This document shows positions 41,018 to 49,770 of a stretch of 52,193 nt of DNA, in pieces (positions within the stretch are counted from its first letter, which is position 1; every line of letters starts with the position of its first letter). Below the pieces are notes generated by a model. It did not search any database. It was not told the origin of the DNA and was given only the letters and a program-made list of their open reading frames with translations. Source of the stretch: CAZKUN01 sp964555935 (GTDB lineage Bacteria; Armatimonadota; Zipacnadia; Zipacnadales; VGFC01); assembly GCA_964555935.1 (NCBI GenBank), contig CAZKUN010000034.1:1-52193 (forward strand), in the 5' to 3' direction. Made by a program: the position numbers and the translations under genes.

Positions 41018-44000
41018 CCGACAACGCGGCGGATCGGCGATGGGAGTTTTGGATCGACCGTGGAGGCACGTTCACCGACATCGTCGCGCGGCGGCCCGGC
41101 GGCGACGTCGTCGTGCACAAGCTCCTGTCTGAGAACCCGGAGCGTTACGCCGACGCGGCCATCCACGGCATCCGCGAGTTGCTCGGGCTTCCGGGCGATG
41201 CGCCGATTCCCGCCGCGCGCATCGCTGCGGTGAAGATGGGCACAACCGTCGCCACCAACGCGTTGCTGGAGCGTCGCGGCGACCGCACCGTGCTGGTCAC
41301 CACGAGAGGCTTCGCCGACGCCCTGCGGATCGGTTACCAGAACCGCCCCGACATTTTCGCCCGCGAGATCGTCCTCCCCGAGATGCTCCACGAGCGCGTC
41401 GTTGAGGTCTCCGAGCGCGTCGCCGCCGACGGCGATGTGTTGGTGCCGCTTGATCTCCCCGCCGCCCGGGGCGCGCTGCGGGAGGCGTTCGACGCGGGCA
41501 TCCGCGCGTGCGCTATCGTCCTCATGCATGGCTATCGCTACCCCGACCACGAGCAACAGGTCGCCTCGCTCGCCCGGGAGATCGGTTTCACCCAAGTCTC
41601 CGTCTCCCACGACGTCAGCCCGTTGATCAAGCTCGTTAGCCGTGGCGACACCACCGTCGTCGACGCATACCTGACGCCCGTCCTGCGGCGGTATATCGAC
41701 CGCGTGGCGGATGACCTCAGCGGCTCGCGACTGATGTTCATGCAGTCGAGTGGCGGCTTGGCCGATGTCGCCGCATTTCGCGGGAAGGACAGCGTTCTCT
41801 CCGGTCCCGCCGGCGGCGTCGTAGGCGCCGTGCGGGTCGGCGAACAGGCGGGCTTCTCTAAGCTCATCACCTTCGACATGGGCGGCACGTCGACCGACGT
41901 CGCGCACTATGCCGGCGAGTATGAGCGGGCGCTTGTCACCGAGATCGCCGGCGTGCGGCTCCGCGCGCCCATCCTGCCAATCCACACGGTCGCCGCTGGT
42001 GGCGGATCGATCTGCGAGTTCGATGGCGAGCGCTGCCGCGTCGGGCCGCGTTCAGCCGGCGCTGACCCCGGCCCCGCGTGTTACCGGCGGGGCGGGCCGC
42101 TCACGGTGACGGACTGCAACCTCATCATCGGCAAACTCCAGCCGGACTTCTTCCCCAGCGTCTTCGGCGAGGCCGGCGATTTGCCGCCGGACCTCGATGC
42201 TGCCATTGCCCGCGCTGAGGAGGTCCGCGACGCGATGGAGGTGGCTACCGGGAGCGCTCGGACCGCCGACCAGGTCGCCGAGGGCTTCCTCGCCATCGCC
42301 GTCGACAACATGGCCCACGCGATCAAGACGATCTCCGTGCAACGCGGCTACGATGTCTCCGAGTACACGCTGCTGTGCTTTGGCGGCGCGGGTGGCCAGC
42401 ACGCGTGCTCGCTGGCGGATGCATTGGGGATGGAGCGCGTCCTGATCCACCCTCACGCCGGCGTGCTGTCGGCCTACGGGATGGGCTTGGCTGAGTTGCG
42501 GGTGATTCGCGAGCGCACCGTGCGCGCGCCGCTCTCGCCCGAGGCCCTGCCCGGGGTCGAGTCTGCCCTGGAGGCTCTGTCGGCGGATGCGGTGCGGGCG
42601 ATGAAAGAGCAAGACCCAACCGCCCGCGTCAGCGTCGCGCGCAAGCTGCACGTCCGCTATGAGGGCACGGACGTGCCGCTCGTGATCGAGCATGGCTCCG
42701 TCGGAGAGATCCGCGACCGATTCGAGCGAGCGCACCGACAGCGGTATGGCTTCGTCGCCCCTGACAAGACGCTCATCGTGGAGACGGCCGAGGCCGAGGC
42801 TATAGGCGAAACATCGCCGCCGTCGCCGCCGGTCCTGGATCGGCTGCGTGACGGGCCGCCGCAACCCGTCGCTGCCACGGAGGGCGGGACGCCCGTCTTT
42901 GGTCGCGCATCTCTGGAGCCCGGCGATGTCCTCACCGGTCCGGCCATCATCGCTGAAGCCACCGGCACCAACATGCTTGAGGTCGGTTGGCAGGCGGAGG
43001 TCACTGAGCTTGGCGATCTGCTGCTATCGCGCGCCGAGGCGCGACCGCGCCGCGTTGCGGCGGGCACGGACGCCGACCCCGTGATGCTGGAGATCTTCAA
43101 CAACCTGCTCCGCTCGGTGGCCGAGCAGATGGGATTCACGCTGCAGAACACGTCCCACTCGGTGAACATCAAGGAGCGGCTGGACTTCTCTTGCGCGGTG
43201 TTCGACGCCGAGGGCCGGCTCATCGCCAACGCGCCCCACATTCCGGTCCACCTCGGCTCGATGGACGAGAGCGTCCGCGCCTTGATCCACGCTCGCGGCG
43301 CGGCGATCCGGCCGGGCGATGCGTACGTCCTCAACAACCCTTACGCCGGCGGGACGCACCTGCCGGATTTGACGGTCATCACGCCTGTCGCCGTCGATGC
43401 CGGTGACGAGATCGCGTTCTACGTCGCGTCGCGCGGGCACCACGCCGACATCGGCGGAATCACCCCCGGGTCAATGCCGCCCACAAGTACGTCGATTGAC
43501 GAGGAGGGCGTGCTGATCGATGACTTCGCGCTGGTGGAGGACGGCGTCTTTCGCGAGCGAGAGTTGGTGGAGTTGCTTCAGTCCGGCCCGTGGCCGGCGC
43601 GAAAACCCAGCCAGAACGTCGCCGACCTCCAGGCCCAGGTGGCGGCCAACGAGCGAGGCGTTCAGGAGCTCCACCGCATGGTCGATCACTACGGGTTCGA
43701 AACGGTCCGCGCGTACATGGGTCATGTTCAGCGGAACGCCGAATCCCTCGTCCGCCGCGCAATCCGCAAGCTCCCCGGCGGCGGCTCGTGCGCTTACCAA
43801 ATGGACTGCGGAGCGACGATCCGCGTCGAGGTCACGCTCGACCTGGAGGCGGGGTCTGCTTGCGTGGATTTCACCGGGACCTCGCCCCAACGTGAGGACA
43901 ACTTCAACGCGCCGGTGGCAGTGGTCCGCGCGGCGTTGCTCTATGTATTCCGCACCCTCGTGGATGATGACATCCCGCTGAACTCCGGGTGCCTGGATCC

Positions 44001-44604
44001 CATCGAGATCATCATCCCGGAGGGCTTGATGCTCTCGCCTCAATACCCAGGTGCCGTGGTGGCGGGGAACGTCGAGACATCCCAGACCATCGTCGATGCG
44101 CTCTACGTCGCGCTCGGCGTGATGGCCGCTAGCCAGGGCACCATGAACAACTTCACCTTCGGCAACGCGGGCCACCAGTACTACGAGACGATCTGCGGGG
44201 GCGGCGGTGCTGGGGCGGACTTCGACGGCGCGGATGCCGTCCACACGCACATGACGAACTCCCGCCTGACCGATCCGGAGGTCCTCGAGCAGCGCTTCCC
44301 CGTGCTGATCGAGGAGTTCAGCATCAGACGCAGGAGTGGGGGAGATGGTCGGCATCGCGGCGGCGATGGAGTGACCCGCCGAATTCGCTTCCGAGAATCA
44401 ATGACTGCGGCGATCCTGTCCGGCCGGAGGAGCGTCCCTCCTCGCGGCATCGAAGGTGGGGAGGACGGCGCGACTGGCCGCACGTGTATTGAACGCGCCG
44501 ACGGTGGCGCCGAAGAACTGGGCTCCTCCGACACCGTCGACGTTCAGCCCGGAGATTGCATCTCCATCGAGACCCCCGGCGGCGGCGGCTACGGCGCGCC
44601 ATGA
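41014..44604 (+). CDS. Fused hydantoinase A/B, 5-oxoprolinase type (ATP-hydrolysing)
   Basis: About 1196 residues, near the 1200-1290 typical of fused 5-oxoprolinases. The A half has the ASKHA-type ATP-site motifs WIDRGGTFTDIV, KMGTTVATNALLERRG, SGPAGGVVGA and TFDMGGTSTDVA. The B half begins near residue 690 (DPVMLEIFNNLLRSVAEQMG) and has ANAPHIPVHLGSM, NNPYAGGTHLPDLT, SRGHHADIGG and GGGGYG at the end. It would open 5-oxoproline or hydantoin-like rings using ATP in the cytoplasm. The ATG at 41014 overlaps the heparinase stop. In this setting it may act on pyroglutamyl or N-carbamoyl compounds, but the link to glycan metabolism is unclear. Confidence 0.92.
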   Translation: MTDNAADRRWEFWIDRGGTFTDIVARRPGGDVVVHKLLSENPERYADAAIHGIRELLGLPGDAPIPAARIAAVKMGTTVATNALLERRGDRTVLVTTRGFADALRIGYQNRPDIFAREIVLPEMLHERVVEVSERVAADGDVLVPLDLPAARGALREAFDAGIRACAIVLMHGYRYPDHEQQVASLAREIGFTQVSVSHDVSPLIKLVSRGDTTVVDAYLTPVLRRYIDRVADDLSGSRLMFMQSSGGLADVAAFRGKDSVLSGPAGGVVGAVRVGEQAGFSKLITFDMGGTSTDVAHYAGEYERALVTEIAGVRLRAPILPIHTVAAGGGSICEFDGERCRVGPRSAGADPGPACYRRGGPLTVTDCNLIIGKLQPDFFPSVFGEAGDLPPDLDAAIARAEEVRDAMEVATGSARTADQVAEGFLAIAVDNMAHAIKTISVQRGYDVSEYTLLCFGGAGGQHACSLADALGMERVLIHPHAGVLSAYGMGLAELRVIRERTVRAPLSPEALPGVESALEALSADAVRAMKEQDPTARVSVARKLHVRYEGTDVPLVIEHGSVGEIRDRFERAHRQRYGFVAPDKTLIVETAEAEAIGETSPPSPPVLDRLRDGPPQPVAATEGGTPVFGRASLEPGDVLTGPAIIAEATGTNMLEVGWQAEVTELGDLLLSRAEARPRRVAAGTDADPVMLEIFNNLLRSVAEQMGFTLQNTSHSVNIKERLDFSCAVFDAEGRLIANAPHIPVHLGSMDESVRALIHARGAAIRPGDAYVLNNPYAGGTHLPDLTVITPVAVDAGDEIAFYVASRGHHADIGGITPGSMPPTSTSIDEEGVLIDDFALVEDGVFRERELVELLQSGPWPARKPSQNVADLQAQVAANERGVQELHRMVDHYGFETVRAYMGHVQRNAESLVRRAIRKLPGGGSCAYQMDCGATIRVEVTLDLEAGSACVDFTGTSPQREDNFNAPVAVVRAALLYVFRTLVDDDIPLNSGCLDPIEIIIPEGLMLSPQYPGAVVAGNVETSQTIVDALYVALGVMAASQGTMNNFTFGNAGHQYYETICGGGGAGADFDGADAVHTHMTNSRLTDPEVLEQRFPVLIEEFSIRRRSGGDGRHRGGDGVTRRIRFRESMTAAILSGRRSVPPRGIEGGEDGATGRTCIERADGGAEELGSSDTVDVQPGDCISIETPGGGGYGAP

Positions 44605-44630
44605 CGCCGTCTTCCGTCGCCGTCCGTGCC

Positions 44631-44650
44631 AGCGGCTCTCCAGAGCCGCT
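44631..44650. repeat. Perfect 9-bp inverted repeat between convergent genes
   Basis: Arms AGCGGCTCT and AGAGCCGCT with loop CC, 26 bases after the oxoprolinase stop and touching the stop of the convergent sulfatase gene. It could terminate both transcripts, but lacks T-tracts. Its loop and arm length match the 48.88 kb hairpin; the arm sequence differs. Confidence 0.75.
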
Positions 44651-46040
44651 AGCCTTCGTAAGCCCCCCAGAACGCCTGACCTTGCTCCGATGTGTCCGCG
44701 TAGTCCGTCTGCCAGCGCTTCAGCTCGCCGCGCAGCCGCGCGAGCGTGTCGGCGTGGGCGGGATCGCCCGCGAGATTGGTCGTCTCGTGGGGATCGGCCA
44801 CGAGATCGAAGAGCTGCGTCTGCGTATGCCGGCCGGCGACGACGTACTCGATCAGCTTGTGCTGCCTGTCGCGTATGCCTCGGTGCAAATCCTCATACGC
44901 GAAGTGCAGGCACTCGCGAGTTTGCGTCCCCGCGTCTGCCATCGCCGGCACGAGGCTCATCCCCTCGACCGTGTCTGGGACGGGGGTCCCGGTCAGCTCG
45001 CACAGCGTGGGGAAGATGTCGATCAGGTACGCGAAGGCCTCGCGTCGCTCGCCGGTCGGGACGCCCGGTCCCGCCATGATCAGCGGCACGTGGACACTGT
45101 GATCGTAGAGGCTCTGCTTGCCCATGAGACCGTGCCGACCGACTGACAGCCCGTTGTCCCCCGCGAACACGACGATCGTGTTCTCAGCGGTGCCTCGCGC
45201 CTCGACAGCCGCCTGAATCCGACCGACGGCCGCGTCGAGGTGGCTGATCATTGCGTAGTATTCCGCCTTGTGTCGCCGCACCTCAACCTCCGTGCGCGGG
45301 AAGCCCGCTAGCTGCTCGTCACGGCCCGTCATCCAACCGTTATCGAAGGCGTGTACCGGCGCGAAGTTCGGCGGGAGTTCCACGTCCTCGGGATCGTACA
45401 TCCGCAGGTACTCATCCGGCATCGACCGCGGATCGTGGGGCGCCTGAAACGAGGTGTACGAGAAGAATGGCTCGTCGGTCGGCTGGTTGCTGATGAACTC
45501 GATGGTCGCCTCGGCGAACAGGTCGGTGGAGTGCTTCCCGGCGGAGATGTGATCGAGGTTCTGCCAGGTCACGGTGTTGTCGCCGGCGGGGTTCTTCACG
45601 ATCGGCGTCATCGCGTACTCGCCCGTGGGGTCGAAGTGATATGCGGGCACGTTCCAATGGTCGCTCATGCCGCCGAACATGATGTCGCCGCCGGCGGTGA
45701 AGCTCCGCGCGTAAGCCCGCTTGCCGTTGTGCCACTTGCCCGTGCCGAAGGTCGCGTATCCTGCGCCCTGCATTACCTCGCCGAGCATCGCGTGGTCCTC
45801 CGGGATGCTCTGGCCCTGCTTTTCGATGCGATACAGCGAGCGCCCCGTGTGGAGCATCGCGCGGCTCGGCATGCAGACGGCGCCACACGATCCGCCCATG
45901 ATGTACCCGTTCGTGAACGCCGTCCCGGATTCGACCAGCGCGTCCAGGTTCGGTGTTGAGATCGCGCCATTCCCCAGCGCGTTGATCGTGTCGAACCGCT
46001 GGTCATCGGTGAACAGGAAGACGATGTTCGGCTTGCTCAT
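44649..46040 (-). CDS. Type I sulfatase without signal peptide
   Basis: About 463 residues. The ATG at 46040 has AGGAG seven bases upstream. The formylglycine motif is Cys56-Met-Pro-Ser-Arg60, metal-binding Asp12-Asp13 lie in FTDDQRFD, and GTGKWHNG, FSYTSFQAPHDP and VFAGDNGLSVGRHG carry the other active-site residues. It would hydrolyse sulfate esters, probably on sugars, after Cys56 is converted by a formylglycine-generating enzyme that is not in the window. Unlike the sulfatase at the right edge, it starts directly at the fold (MSKPNIVFLFTDD) with no export signal, so it is probably cytoplasmic and acts on imported oligosaccharides. Substrate is unknown. Confidence 0.92.
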   Translation of the reverse strand: MSKPNIVFLFTDDQRFDTINALGNGAISTPNLDALVESGTAFTNGYIMGGSCGAVCMPSRAMLHTGRSLYRIEKQGQSIPEDHAMLGEVMQGAGYATFGTGKWHNGKRAYARSFTAGGDIMFGGMSDHWNVPAYHFDPTGEYAMTPIVKNPAGDNTVTWQNLDHISAGKHSTDLFAEATIEFISNQPTDEPFFSYTSFQAPHDPRSMPDEYLRMYDPEDVELPPNFAPVHAFDNGWMTGRDEQLAGFPRTEVEVRRHKAEYYAMISHLDAAVGRIQAAVEARGTAENTIVVFAGDNGLSVGRHGLMGKQSLYDHSVHVPLIMAGPGVPTGERREAFAYLIDIFPTLCELTGTPVPDTVEGMSLVPAMADAGTQTRECLHFAYEDLHRGIRDRQHKLIEYVVAGRHTQTQLFDLVADPHETTNLAGDPAHADTLARLRGELKRWQTDYADTSEQGQAFWGAYEG

Positions 46041-46175
46041 TGGAGCGCTCCTATCTCGGCTGTCTGCGCCTCAGCCTTCCGCCCGCATCCGCCGGGGCCC
46101 TCCCCGCCGGGAGGCCTGGGCGGATGAGAAGAGAAGCTAACGGGCGGACGATCCGTCCCGCCAGGAGGTCGCTGC
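46041..46175. promoter_or_regulatory. Divergent promoter region with two GC-rich hairpins
   Basis: A 135-base gap between the sulfatase and ThuA-HEAT genes. It contains CCTCCC-CGCC-GGGAGG (46099-46114) and GGACG-ATC-CGTCC (46146-46158, extendable with one bulge). The second ends just before AGGAGG (46163-46168) of the plus-strand gene and could affect its translation. Promoter boxes are not identifiable. Confidence 0.4.
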
Positions 46176-48872
46176 ATGTTGACGTCCCGTCGGCTGTCCA
46201 TGCTACTGCTGTTGTTGATCGGATCCGCGGCGAGTGCCGATCGGATCCGCGCGCTTGTCCTGAGCGGCGCGAACAACCACGACTGGGCGACAACCACTCC
46301 CGCGCTGGTGGAGATCCTTGAATTAAGCGGCCGTTTCAGCGCCGACGTGACGGAGGATCCCGCCGCTCTGACCGCAGCATCGCTCGACGAGTACGATCTC
46401 ATCATCAGCAACTGGACGAACTGGCCAAGCCAGGAGCGCGTGTGGGGCGATGAAGCCGAAACCGCGATCCTCGACTTCGTCCGCGACGGCAAGGGGTACG
46501 TCGTCTTCCACGCCGCGTGCGCTGTCTTCACCGAGTGGCCCGAATATCAGCAACTCATCGGCGCGACGTGGGGGCACGGCGAGACGGGCCATGGCGCAAT
46601 CCATGGCTTCGAAGTCACGATTCCTGCCCGCAAGCACGCGATCACCCGAGGGCTCCCCGACTTCCGCACGCGCGATGAGCTGTGGCACAAGACGGCGCTC
46701 CATCCCGACTCGCGCGTCCTCGCCACTGCTTTCAGCGCTGAGACCAACGGGGGAACGAACCAGGACGAGCCGGTCGCCCTCGTGACCAAGCTTGGCGACG
46801 GTCGAGGCTTCAACCTCATCCTCGGTCACGACGTCGCGGCGATGGATGCCGATGGCTGGAAGATGCTGATGCTGCGCGGCGCTGAATGGGCCGCCACCGG
46901 CCGCGCGACCATCGAGCGCCCGGTTGATATCGACCTCGGCCTCGCCGCCGTCGCCGAATACGAGCGGCACGGGAGTCGCGCCCGGTTGATCCCGCTTGAG
47001 AGGCTGGTCCAGCAGGCCGCGACGGACGCAACGCTGCGCAAAACGCTTGTACCCGAGATGGTTGATTACCTCGCCTCCGACGCTACTACAGACGCGAAGG
47101 CCTTCATTCTCTCCCAGCTCTCGCTCATTGCCGGCCCGCGGCAAGTCCCCGCCATCGCCGCTTTCGTCAGCGACGGGGATCTGGGGCCCCATGCTGTCGC
47201 CGCCCTTGAGCGCATCCCCGGCAAAGCCGCCGCCGCTGCCCTGCCTCCCCCGCCGGAGCGCGATGACGCCCTCGTTGCCGACCAACTCATGGCGCTCGCC
47301 GAGGAACACAAGCGCGAAGGCCACCGGGGAGTTAAGGGCGTCTATGAGATCCTCCTTAGCGAAGCCGTGTCCGACGTCGTTGTCGAGGCGGCGGTCGTCG
47401 GGTGGTTGTCGTGTCTTACTGAGGACCGCATCTACCGGACGACGCAAGCGCTCAAATCGGACGATCCTTCTCGGCCGACCGATCCGGCGTGGGTCGCGGG
47501 GGGCCTCCGCTACCTCCGCGATTCAGGCGACTCGGAGACGGCTCGGGCCGTTGCGTCAGACCTCTCGCAATATCCTGTCCCCATCCAGGCCCGCCTCGTC
47601 CAGGTCCTCGCCGACATCGGCGCCGTCGGGGCCGAGGACGCCGTCATCGAAGCGCTCAGCCACGGCGACCCCGGCATCCGCCGCGCCTCCATCCAGGCCC
47701 TCGGCGCGATCGGCCGCAGCCACTCGCTCACCGCGCTATCCGCCGCCCTCGAAGCAGGGCCGCCGGATGACGAACGACCGGAGATCGAGACCGCGCTCGC
47801 CGCCGTCGTCGCGCGGATGGTGAAGGACGGCGAGATCGTCATCGCCCCGACCTTCGCGGCCGCTGGCGACCCCGCGACTCAGGCGTCGTTGCTGCGCGTG
47901 CTGTCCGCCGTCGGCGGCGATGACGCGCTCGCCGCCATGCTCGCCGCGCTGGGTGACGCATCCGCCGAGACCCGCCTGGCGACCATCGATGCTCTCGCCC
48001 ACTGGCCGAACGCCGCGCCAATGCCGAGCTTGCTGGAGCTAGCGCGCCTCACAGATGATGCGCGAGCGAGATCCGCGGCCCTCGGGGCCATCGCCGCACT
48101 GACTCCTCGCGCGATGGGCGACTCAGACGGGACCGTGGCGCTCCTCGCGGGGGCCCTCGAAGTCGCCCCGACCGTGGACGACAGGAACTTCCTGCACTCG
48201 GCCCTCGGCGTGGTGCCATCCCCTGCCGCGATGGATCTCGCCGTCAGCGAACTCGGCGATGAGACGGTCTTCCCGAGCGCCGCCCACGCCGCGATCCGGA
48301 TTGCTGAGACCCTCGGCGCCGACCATCTCGCCGAGATCCAACCGGCGATGGAGGCCGTGCTCGCATTGAGCGCTGACCATCCCGGCATCGCGACGCGCGC
48401 CAAGACCGTCTTGCGCAATCTCGGCGTGCCGATCGACGTCACCGAGAGCGAGACGCTCGCCGACACGGGCCCGAACCTCGCCTTGGAGGCCACCGCTACC
48501 AGCCCTGACGGCATCGACAAGGACGGCGCGTCCCACGGCGATCAGGCCGCGATCGACGGTGACGCCGCGACGTACTGGGACGAGGTCGACAACCAGAGCG
48601 TCTACCGGCTGACGGTCACCTTCGCCGAGGCCCGCGAGGTCTCGGCCTTGCGCATCACGGCCTGGGCGCACCACAGCTTCGCTCCGAAGGACTTTGAGAT
48701 CATCTGCGACGGCGTCGTGGTGAAGACGGTGGCTGACGCGTGGTATGAGGGGACTCAGTTCGCGGTGACGTTCCCGCCCGCAACTTGCACGACGCTCGAA
48801 CTCAACATCACCGGGCGCCACGGCCCGAGTCCAGCTATCCGTGAGTTGGAGATCTTCAATCCAGGGCGGTAA
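46176..48872 (+). CDS. Exported ThuA-domain protein with HEAT repeats and C-terminal F5/8-type sugar-binding domain
   Basis: About 898 residues. The ATG at 46176 has AGGAGG seven bases upstream; the signal peptide is MLTSRRLSMLLLLLIGSAASA. Residues about 23-245 are a ThuA/class I amidotransferase-like fold (RALVLSGANNHDW, GKGYVVFHAACAVF, ATWGHGETGHG). Residues about 270-760 are HEAT-like helical repeats (DPGIRRASIQALGAIG, ETRLATIDALAHW). The last ~130 residues are a discoidin/F5/8 type C-like domain (AIDGDAATYWDEVDNQSVYR, ISELEIF-like ending). ThuA domains are tied to trehalose and other sugar use, often next to Gfo/Idh oxidoreductases as here. It heads a four-gene run on the plus strand. Enzymatic activity is unproven. 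Confidence 0.87.
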   Translation: MLTSRRLSMLLLLLIGSAASADRIRALVLSGANNHDWATTTPALVEILELSGRFSADVTEDPAALTAASLDEYDLIISNWTNWPSQERVWGDEAETAILDFVRDGKGYVVFHAACAVFTEWPEYQQLIGATWGHGETGHGAIHGFEVTIPARKHAITRGLPDFRTRDELWHKTALHPDSRVLATAFSAETNGGTNQDEPVALVTKLGDGRGFNLILGHDVAAMDADGWKMLMLRGAEWAATGRATIERPVDIDLGLAAVAEYERHGSRARLIPLERLVQQAATDATLRKTLVPEMVDYLASDATTDAKAFILSQLSLIAGPRQVPAIAAFVSDGDLGPHAVAALERIPGKAAAAALPPPPERDDALVADQLMALAEEHKREGHRGVKGVYEILLSEAVSDVVVEAAVVGWLSCLTEDRIYRTTQALKSDDPSRPTDPAWVAGGLRYLRDSGDSETARAVASDLSQYPVPIQARLVQVLADIGAVGAEDAVIEALSHGDPGIRRASIQALGAIGRSHSLTALSAALEAGPPDDERPEIETALAAVVARMVKDGEIVIAPTFAAAGDPATQASLLRVLSAVGGDDALAAMLAALGDASAETRLATIDALAHWPNAAPMPSLLELARLTDDARARSAALGAIAALTPRAMGDSDGTVALLAGALEVAPTVDDRNFLHSALGVVPSPAAMDLAVSELGDETVFPSAAHAAIRIAETLGADHLAEIQPAMEAVLALSADHPGIATRAKTVLRNLGVPIDVTESETLADTGPNLALEATATSPDGIDKDGASHGDQAAIDGDAATYWDEVDNQSVYRLTVTFAEAREVSALRITAWAHHSFAPKDFEIICDGVVVKTVADAWYEGTQFAVTFPPATCTTLELNITGRHGPSPAIRELEIFNPGR

Positions 48873-48879
48873 CCCGTAG

Positions 48880-48899
48880 GTCGGATCTCCAGATCCGAC
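48880..48899. repeat. Perfect 9-bp inverted repeat after the ThuA-HEAT gene
   Basis: Arms GTCGGATCT and AGATCCGAC with loop CC, seven bases after the stop codon. The stretch CGTAGGTCGGATCTCCAG (48875-48892) is repeated exactly at 27732-27749. It lies in the 52-base gap before the isomerase-like gene and may adjust read-through within the operon. Confidence 0.75.
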
Positions 48900-48924
48900 G
48901 ACCCTCGTGCATCGGAGACAGACA

Positions 48925-49770
48925 ATGAAGATCGGTTGCTTCGCGCTCGTCGAGCCCTTCAGCCCCATGGACCGCCAGTTCGAGGCGATCCGTGAGATGG
49001 GAATCCAATACGCGGACATCACCGATAACCACAATGGCGGCATGCTCGGCGTGGAGTACGGTTTCGCCGCATCGGTGAGTCTCGACGGTCACCCCGCTGC
49101 CATTCGCGAGATGGCAGCGGCCGCCGGTATCGAGTTGACTGCCTTCTGCGCGCATGCCAATCTCCTCGACCCCGCCGCGCCGGAGGTCTATGGCACCACC
49201 GAAATCATCAAGGCAATCCGCCTCGCGAAGCTCCTCGGCATCGATCACGTCATCACCACCGAGGGGCATCCGAAGACGAGTTTCTCGGATGACCTCACCA
49301 CCTCCGAGCGCATCCTGCTGATTCGCGAGAAGCTCTACACGCCGGTTCGCTGGGCGGAGGAACTCGGCGTGAAACTGCTGATCGAGACGCACGGGATCGT
49401 GACGGATTCCGTCGCTGCCATGGGCGATCTGCTCGAGTCGCTTGGGCATGGGGACTCGGTTGGCATCTGCCTGGACACCGGGACCAGGTGGCTCGGCGGC
49501 GCGGAGCCGGTCGAGTACATCCGCGCCTTCGGCGAGCGCGTCGCGCACGTGCATTGGAAGGACATGCCTGCTGAGATGGAGGCCGATCGCGGCGCGGTCT
49601 ACGGCACGGGCATGGGCGCCATTGCCCTCGGTGATGGGGTCATCGATCTGCCGCCGATCGTGCAGGCTTTGCAGGACGTGGGCTTCGATGGCCACACGAC
49701 GTTGGAGATCGCCGGACCAGACGCGGTCAAGCTCTCCGTTGAGCGACTGCAAGAGTGGAGCGCGCAATGA
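48925..49770 (+). CDS. Sugar phosphate isomerase/epimerase-like TIM barrel (AP endonuclease family 2 fold)
   Basis: About 281 residues, typical length. The ATG at 48925 has GGAGA upstream and starts the first beta strand (MKIGCFALVEPF); a GTG at 48907 in frame is less likely. Family features are IQYADITDN, LGIDHVITTEGH, KLLIETHG (metal-binding Glu), GICLDTG (Asp) and VAHVHWKDM (His), then TTLEIAGPD with the last metal-binding Glu. No signal peptide, so it would isomerise or epimerise a sugar or 3-keto sugar in the cytoplasm. The TGA overlaps the ATG of the Gfo/Idh gene (ATGA). This pairing is common in inositol and keto-sugar pathways. Confidence 0.9.
   Translation: MKIGCFALVEPFSPMDRQFEAIREMGIQYADITDNHNGGMLGVEYGFAASVSLDGHPAAIREMAAAAGIELTAFCAHANLLDPAAPEVYGTTEIIKAIRLAKLLGIDHVITTEGHPKTSFSDDLTTSERILLIREKLYTPVRWAEELGVKLLIETHGIVTDSVAAMGDLLESLGHGDSVGICLDTGTRWLGGAEPVEYIRAFGERVAHVHWKDMPAEMEADRGAVYGTGMGAIALGDGVIDLPPIVQALQDVGFDGHTTLEIAGPDAVKLSVERLQEWSAQ

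Noticed and set aside
44631..44650. Classical intrinsic terminator
   Set aside because: A strong stem but no T-tract on either strand; kept only as a repeat.
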